Origin: Cryobacterium glucosi
GTDB taxonomy: Bacteria > Actinomycetota > Actinomycetes > Actinomycetales > Microbacteriaceae
Direction of reading: 5' to 3'
Assembly (NCBI RefSeq): GCF_004402235.1
Contig: NZ_SOFS01000001.1
Span: 1 to 36,739, forward strand
Length of the DNA stretch: 36,739 nt
Shown here piece by piece: positions 32,961 to 36,739 of this stretch. The notes beneath the pieces were generated by a model. It was not told the origin of the DNA. It saw nothing but the letters and a program-made list of their open reading frames with translations, and searched no databases. The position numbers and the translations under genes were made by a program. Position 1 is the stretch's first letter. The number at the start of each line of letters is the position of its first letter.

Positions 32961-33344
32961 GTGAGCTGGACTACCGCACTGATCACGCCCGCATTGCCCG
33001 ATCACCCGCTCTTCGTGTTCGCGGCCTATTTCGCCGTCGTGCTCCTGAGCGTCGCCCTGCCGTTCGCGGTGTCCCTCGTGCTCTACGAGGTCCTCCAGCT
33101 CTGGGCGGTTCGGCGCCGTGAGCGCGCAGAGCCCGACCTGCGGGCGCTCCTGCTCACCGTCCTCGTCGCGGTGGCACTCGGCGTCATCGGCGTGCTGCTC
33201 CTGCAGTTCGGCCTCACCGGCGCCCCGCCCGCGTCCGGCACGGCCGCGAGTCTCGGCGGGCTCGCCGCACGGCTCCTGATCGTGTTCGCGCCCCTGGCCG
33301 TCCTCGTCCTGGTGCTCCGCACCCTGATCGCCCGCCGCCGCTGA
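32961..33344 (+). CDS. Small hydrophobic membrane protein (127 aa)
   Basis: Three clear membrane helices: PLFVFAAYFAVVLLSVALPF, LLLTVLVAVALGVIGVLLLQ and LLIVFAPLAVLVLVLRTLI, with a basic loop WAVRRRERAEP between the first two. Family unknown. GGGGAG lies 4-5 nt before the GTG at 32961, and the GTG marks the start of the hydrophobic protein; a longer frame upstream is antisense to acyP. The final RRR codons and the TGA stop form the first unit of a 13-bp tandem repeat. Confidence 0.7.
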   Translation: MSWTTALITPALPDHPLFVFAAYFAVVLLSVALPFAVSLVLYEVLQLWAVRRRERAEPDLRALLLTVLVAVALGVIGVLLLQFGLTGAPPASGTAASLGGLAARLLIVFAPLAVLVLVLRTLIARRR

Positions 33345-33370
33345 CCGCCGCCGCTGACCGCCGCCGCTGA
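33332..33370 (+). repeat. Three 13-bp tandem units containing the stop codon
   Basis: CCGCCGCCGCTGA at 33332-33344, 33345-33357 and 33358-33370 in exact tandem. The first copy supplies the TGA stop of the membrane protein; the 13-bp period puts a TGA in each of the three frames. Confidence 0.9.
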
Positions 33371-33496
33371 CCGCATCGACTCAGCGGCACGCCCGCGGAT
33401 GCCGACGCCCTAGACGACGGGGACCGGTGCGGTTATCGTGCCCAGATCACCCGGCACCCGCCGCGTGAACCTGCCAGAAACCGAAACGGAGCTGAG

Positions 33497-34339
33497 ATGG
33501 ACGCATTGACCGCACCGGAACGAGCCGAGGTCGAGCGAGCGAACGAGTCGGGCCTGCGTCCGGTCGTGTTCGTGCACGGGCTCTGGCTGCTCTCGAGCAG
33601 CTGGGACCGCTGGCGCGGCCGCTTCGAGGCCGCCGGCTACACAAGCATCGCCCCCGGCTGGCCCGACGACCCCGAGAGCATCGAGGAAGCCAAGCGCGAC
33701 CCCGACGTCTTCGCCCACAAGATGATCGCCCAGGTCACCGACCACTACCTCGACGCCATCAACGACCTCGCGATCAGACCCGCCATCGTCGGGCACTCCT
33801 TCGGCGGGCTGATCGCCCAGCGCCTGGCCGGTGAGGGAGTCTCCGCTGCAACGGTCGCGATCGACTCCGCACCGTTCCGTGGCGTGTTGCCGCTGCCGGC
33901 ATCCGCCCTGAAATCGGCGTCACCGGTGCTGCTCAACCCGGCGAATGCCGGGCGGGCCGTCTCGCTCACCTTCGAGCAGTTCAGCTTCGGCTGGGCCAAC
34001 GCCCTCGATACCGACGAGGCGCGCGCCCTGTACGACACCTATCACGTGGCCGCATCGGGCGTGCCGCTGTTCCAGGCCGCGACCGCGAACCTGAACCCGT
34101 TCACCGAGGCGCGGGTCGACACGAAGAATCCCGAGCGCGGGCCGCTGCTCATCATCGCGGGGGACAACGACAACACCGTGCCGCTCGCGATCTCGCACGC
34201 GATCTACAAGCAGCAGAAGAAGAACCCGGGTCTGACCGAGATCGTCGAGGTGCCGAACCGGGGTCACTCGCTCACGATCGACCACGGCTGGGAAGAGGTC
34301 GCCGACCTCGCCATCGACTTCGTCAAGAAGCACGACTAG
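33497..34339 (+). CDS. Alpha/beta hydrolase
   Basis: A 280-aa serine hydrolase. VVFVHGLWLLSSSW (23-36) gives the oxyanion-hole HG motif, GHSFGG holds the nucleophile Ser101, AGDNDNTVP the acid (probably Asp225) and NRGHSLTID the His257. The region between strands 6 and 7 forms a helical cap. No signal peptide. Related proteins are annotated as esterases or lysophospholipases; the substrate cannot be predicted. GGAG lies 7 nt before the ATG at 33497. It stands alone, with a 108-bp gap before the NERD gene. Confidence 0.88.
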   Translation: MDALTAPERAEVERANESGLRPVVFVHGLWLLSSSWDRWRGRFEAAGYTSIAPGWPDDPESIEEAKRDPDVFAHKMIAQVTDHYLDAINDLAIRPAIVGHSFGGLIAQRLAGEGVSAATVAIDSAPFRGVLPLPASALKSASPVLLNPANAGRAVSLTFEQFSFGWANALDTDEARALYDTYHVAASGVPLFQAATANLNPFTEARVDTKNPERGPLLIIAGDNDNTVPLAISHAIYKQQKKNPGLTEIVEVPNRGHSLTIDHGWEEVADLAIDFVKKHD

Positions 34340-34448
34340 AGCAGGCGGGCGCGCGAGCGGGGGCAGCGGCTCAACAGGGGCGGCGGCTCAAACGGGGTGG
34401 GGCGGCGGATGCCGCGGCTCGCTAGTATCGATCCGGGGGAGCAATCAT

Positions 34449-35312
34449 ATGGTCGACAAAAGCACAATCGATCCGGGCAGTATCGACGACGGCCGCGTCG
34501 AAAACGAGGGCATGCGCCGCCGGTTCGCCGCGCAGGCCATCATCGACAAATTGCTGCGCCAGCAGGGTGCCCACCCGCGTCGCACCCGTCTCGCCCGCTT
34601 CCTCGGTCGTTCCCCGCTCGGCGGCAATGCCCTGGGCTGGTACCGCGGCGCGCAGGGAGAGCTCGCCGTCGGCGCACTGCTCGCCCAGCTGCCTCCGGAG
34701 TGGGCGGTCTTCCACGGGCTCCCCGTCGGGGTGAACGGCTGGGACATCGACCACGTCGTCGTCGGCCCCTGCGGCGTCGTCACCATCAACACCAAGCAGC
34801 ACCGCCGTGCGGGGGTGCGGGTCATCGGCGAGAACGTCATCGTCGGGGACCGGGCGGTGCCCTACCTCGAACACGCGGCCTTCGAGGGCGAACGCATCGA
34901 CACGCTCCTGCATGCCTACCTCGACTTCACCGTCCCGATCCACCCCGTGCTCGCGTTCGTCGGGCCGAAGGGTGTCGTCCGCATGGGCCCCGAGAACGCG
35001 GTCACAGTGCTCGACGCCGCCGACCTCGTGTCGTGGCTGACGGCCCTGCCGCGCGTGCTCACGCCGCTCGAACGGTTCCAGGTGATCGCGCTGCTCGACG
35101 ATCCCGCGAGCTGGGCCGAAACCGTGCCGGTCGGCACGGGCGACGGCCTGATGGAGCGCTTCACCGTGCTCGACAACCAGATGCGGTCGGCGAGGTTGCA
35201 GCGCCTCGTGCTCGCCCCCCTCGAGGTCGTCGTCGGGCTCGGCGTCTCCGCCTACCTGGCCGCGAACCTCGGGATCGTCCTGGTCGGCGCTTTCTCCGGC
35301 TCGGGTCGCTGA
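34449..35312 (+). CDS. NERD domain protein
   Basis: A 287-aa protein with a nuclease-related domain. YRGAQGELAVGALLAQL (about 66-82), WDIDHVVVGPCGVVTINTKQ (98-117) give the E...D-x-D...K pattern of the restriction-endonuclease-like fold, with TKQH in place of the more usual T-K-x-Y/W. A long N-terminal helix precedes it, and a C-terminal hydrophobic stretch (VVVGLGVSAYLAANLGIVLVGAF) looks like a membrane anchor. NERD proteins are thought to cut nucleic acids, but proof is scarce. GGGGAG lies 8 nt before the ATG; TAGTAT at 34422-34427 is a good -10 candidate. Confidence 0.88.
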   Translation: MVDKSTIDPGSIDDGRVENEGMRRRFAAQAIIDKLLRQQGAHPRRTRLARFLGRSPLGGNALGWYRGAQGELAVGALLAQLPPEWAVFHGLPVGVNGWDIDHVVVGPCGVVTINTKQHRRAGVRVIGENVIVGDRAVPYLEHAAFEGERIDTLLHAYLDFTVPIHPVLAFVGPKGVVRMGPENAVTVLDAADLVSWLTALPRVLTPLERFQVIALLDDPASWAETVPVGTGDGLMERFTVLDNQMRSARLQRLVLAPLEVVVGLGVSAYLAANLGIVLVGAFSGSGR

Positions 35313-35435
35313 CTCCGCGGCTTCGCACTCACCGGTGATCGGCTGGGCGCCGCCCTAGGACGAGGTGCATCCTGCGTCACACCGCGTGTCCCGGGTGGGC
35401 AACCCGCACACAATGCTTCATATACACCCCATAAC

Positions 35436-35463
35436 TTAACGAATGGAGCAATCCGTCTAGGAT
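35436..35463 (+). promoter_or_regulatory. Probable promoter of the right-edge gene
   Basis: TTAACG (35436-35441) and TAGGAT (35458-35463) spaced by 16 bp, within the most AT-rich patch of the 205-bp gap after the NERD gene. The coding start is 55 bp downstream. Confidence 0.4.
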
Positions 35464-35517
35464 ACTGGCGTAGCCTTGTTCCCACGGCCTATCCACGGGC
35501 CCGGGGAGGAGTAAGCC

Positions 35518-36739
35518 GTGTACACCCGCGTTGAGACCAGCTCCGCGGTGCAGCAGCTTGCGATCGGCCTTCACGACCCCGCCCGTGATCGACCCTGGGT
35601 CGTCGTCTCCTCACCGTTCGGAACAGCCATCCCCGAGATCGGCATCGATCAGCTCGCCACCCAGATCGGCGACGTCGCGCGCGTCTTCCTCGTGCAGACC
35701 GGAGAACTCACCCGGCAGCTCGGCGACCTGCTCCCCGCCCAATTCCAGGTCTACGGCAGCGCCGGCCGGTCATACCCCACCGGGCCGAACCCCTTCGCCG
35801 ACCTGGCCAGGTCCCGTCTGCGCTTCACGCATGGCGACCCCCAGCACGCGACCGACCAACTCGTCACGGATGCCCTCGCTCACGCCCACCACGCCGGTCT
35901 CTTCGCGCTCGCCCCTGCATCCGTCATCACCGTCACCGGAACCGTCAAGGGCTTCATGCTGCACGGTTCCCGCGCCCTCGTCGAGCTCGATGACGGCGGC
36001 ATGGCGACCATCTGGCAGGAACTCACCTACCCGCCCGTGCCGCTGGACTGGACCCTCTCGCCCGGCCAGCGCATCCAGGGCGCCCTCGATGCCCCGACCC
36101 ACCGGCTCAATGTCGAGCTCAAACCGCCGACGACGGAGGTGATCGCCGAGCGCTACCCGCACGGCAGCGTCACCCTCGCCCTGGTGCAGAAGGTCAGCGC
36201 GCAAAAGGCCGTGCTCGCCCTGCACCCGCACCTCACGTTCACGATCACCCGCGCCGACATCTCGGCCAACCCGCGGGACCTCGTCGATACCCTGCTCTCC
36301 GAGGGCGACGTCGTGGCCGCGCGGGTCATGCACCTGCCGAGTGGCGCCCTGCACCTCGTGCTCAGCGACGTCGACGACGACGAGCCGGTGTTGCCGCCGC
36401 TCGCCGCCGTGCTCAACGGGCCGCCCTGGCTGCGCGAGAACCGTCCGCTGCTCCCGCTCGTCGAGGACGACGACACCGGAAGCGGCGACGACCTCGTCTT
36501 CGACCCGGCCATGTCCGCGAAGGGGCTTGCCGGGTTCGTTCGCGCGGCCGGCGCCGCTCTCGCCCAGGACGACCTGCACGGCGAGGCCGGTTTCCCCGAC
36601 GCGCTTGCCGGTGCTGGCGCCGTGCGGCCATCGCCCGCCGACCTCGCCGCTCCCCGGCCGATCGTGCCGCGCCCGTTCCCCGGGCCCGGCCGCGTGCACG
36701 CCGTGCGCCGGCCGACACCCGCGACCGCGGGGTCGCCCG
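35518..36739 (+). CDS. Large unrecognised protein with S1/OB-like segments (N-terminal part)
   Basis: An open frame from GTG 35518 to the window end (at least 407 aa), preceded by GGGGAGGAG at good spacing. I do not recognise the family. Residues about 25-90 form an alternating alpha/beta unit: WVVVSSPFGTAIPEIGIDQL, then VARVFLVQTGELTRQLGDLLP and QVYGSAGRSYPTG. Two later segments resemble S1/OB beta-barrels: VITVTGTVKGFMLHGSRALV (from about 139) and GSVTLALVQKV with EGDVVAARVMHLPSGALHLV (about 216-285), the latter ending like S1 domains (LVLSDVDDDEP). An acidic and then Pro-rich linker follows. RNA or DNA binding is a reasonable guess, together with the NERD neighbour. The C-terminal part, which may hold the catalytic domain, is missing. 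Confidence 0.7.
   Translation, partial: MYTRVETSSAVQQLAIGLHDPARDRPWVVVSSPFGTAIPEIGIDQLATQIGDVARVFLVQTGELTRQLGDLLPAQFQVYGSAGRSYPTGPNPFADLARSRLRFTHGDPQHATDQLVTDALAHAHHAGLFALAPASVITVTGTVKGFMLHGSRALVELDDGGMATIWQELTYPPVPLDWTLSPGQRIQGALDAPTHRLNVELKPPTTEVIAERYPHGSVTLALVQKVSAQKAVLALHPHLTFTITRADISANPRDLVDTLLSEGDVVAARVMHLPSGALHLVLSDVDDDEPVLPPLAAVLNGPPWLRENRPLLPLVEDDDTGSGDDLVFDPAMSAKGLAGFVRAAGAALAQDDLHGEAGFPDALAGAGAVRPSPADLAAPRPIVPRPFPGPGRVHAVRRPTPATAGSP

Overview
The window is about 36.7 kb of high-GC DNA, roughly 69-70 % G+C by eye. It has strongly G/C-ending codons, frequent GTG and TTG starts, TANNNT-like -10 boxes and short intergenic gaps. Gene content (NERD protein, Pr6Pr membrane protein, DUF7059-type methyltransferase, type III polyketide synthase with tailoring genes, LacI-controlled sugar ABC systems) and the recurring heptamer GCATCCG/CGGATGC point to an actinobacterium, most likely a member of the Microbacteriaceae. 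No rRNA, tRNA, CRISPR array, transposase or phage gene was seen, so this reads as chromosomal DNA.

Layout. 1-3855: an aromatic catabolism block. On the minus strand a Rieske oxygenase (vanA), its reductase (vanB) and an aldehyde dehydrogenase cut by the window edge would take vanillin to vanillate to protocatechuate. A divergent PadR-type regulator is translationally coupled to a PnuC-type transporter. 3972-6048: two tandem paralogous single-pass membrane proteins of unknown function; one carries a 63-bp near-perfect palindrome inside its reading frame. 6147-14634: housekeeping and accessory genes (DUF255 thioredoxin-like protein, DUF1761 protein, Stealth phosphotransferase, CpdA-like phosphodiesterase, MDR oxidoreductase, PAP2 phosphatase, small membrane protein). 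14780-19996: pyruvate:quinone oxidoreductase, and divergently a type III PKS followed 5 bp later by a methyltransferase-FAD hydroxylase fusion. This resembles a phenolic-lipid or quinone operon. 20037-26797: a LacI-regulated carbohydrate import and hydrolysis operon (solute-binding lipoprotein, two permeases, debranching-type glycosidase) with two operators 21 bp apart. 26850-36739: a HemK-like methyltransferase with an in-frame palindromic insert, a flavin amine oxidase whose domains are in circularly permuted order, a small cysteine-rich protein, an NmrA-like reductase, Pr6Pr protein, acylphosphatase, small membrane protein, alpha/beta hydrolase, NERD protein, and an open-ended protein with S1/OB-like segments.

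Three themes stand out. (1) Three unrelated long palindromes lie inside coding sequences, each at a domain linker and each leaving the frame open; one sits exactly at a two-enzyme fusion junction. (2) Several genes end in short tandem or near-tandem duplications that include the stop codon, with periods (11, 13, 16, 29 bp) that are never multiples of three, so stops are laid down in additional frames. (3) The amine oxidase has its canonical C-terminal FAD-binding segment moved to the N-terminus behind a Tat-type lipoprotein signal. These come from reading the sequence and from general family knowledge; no database search was possible.
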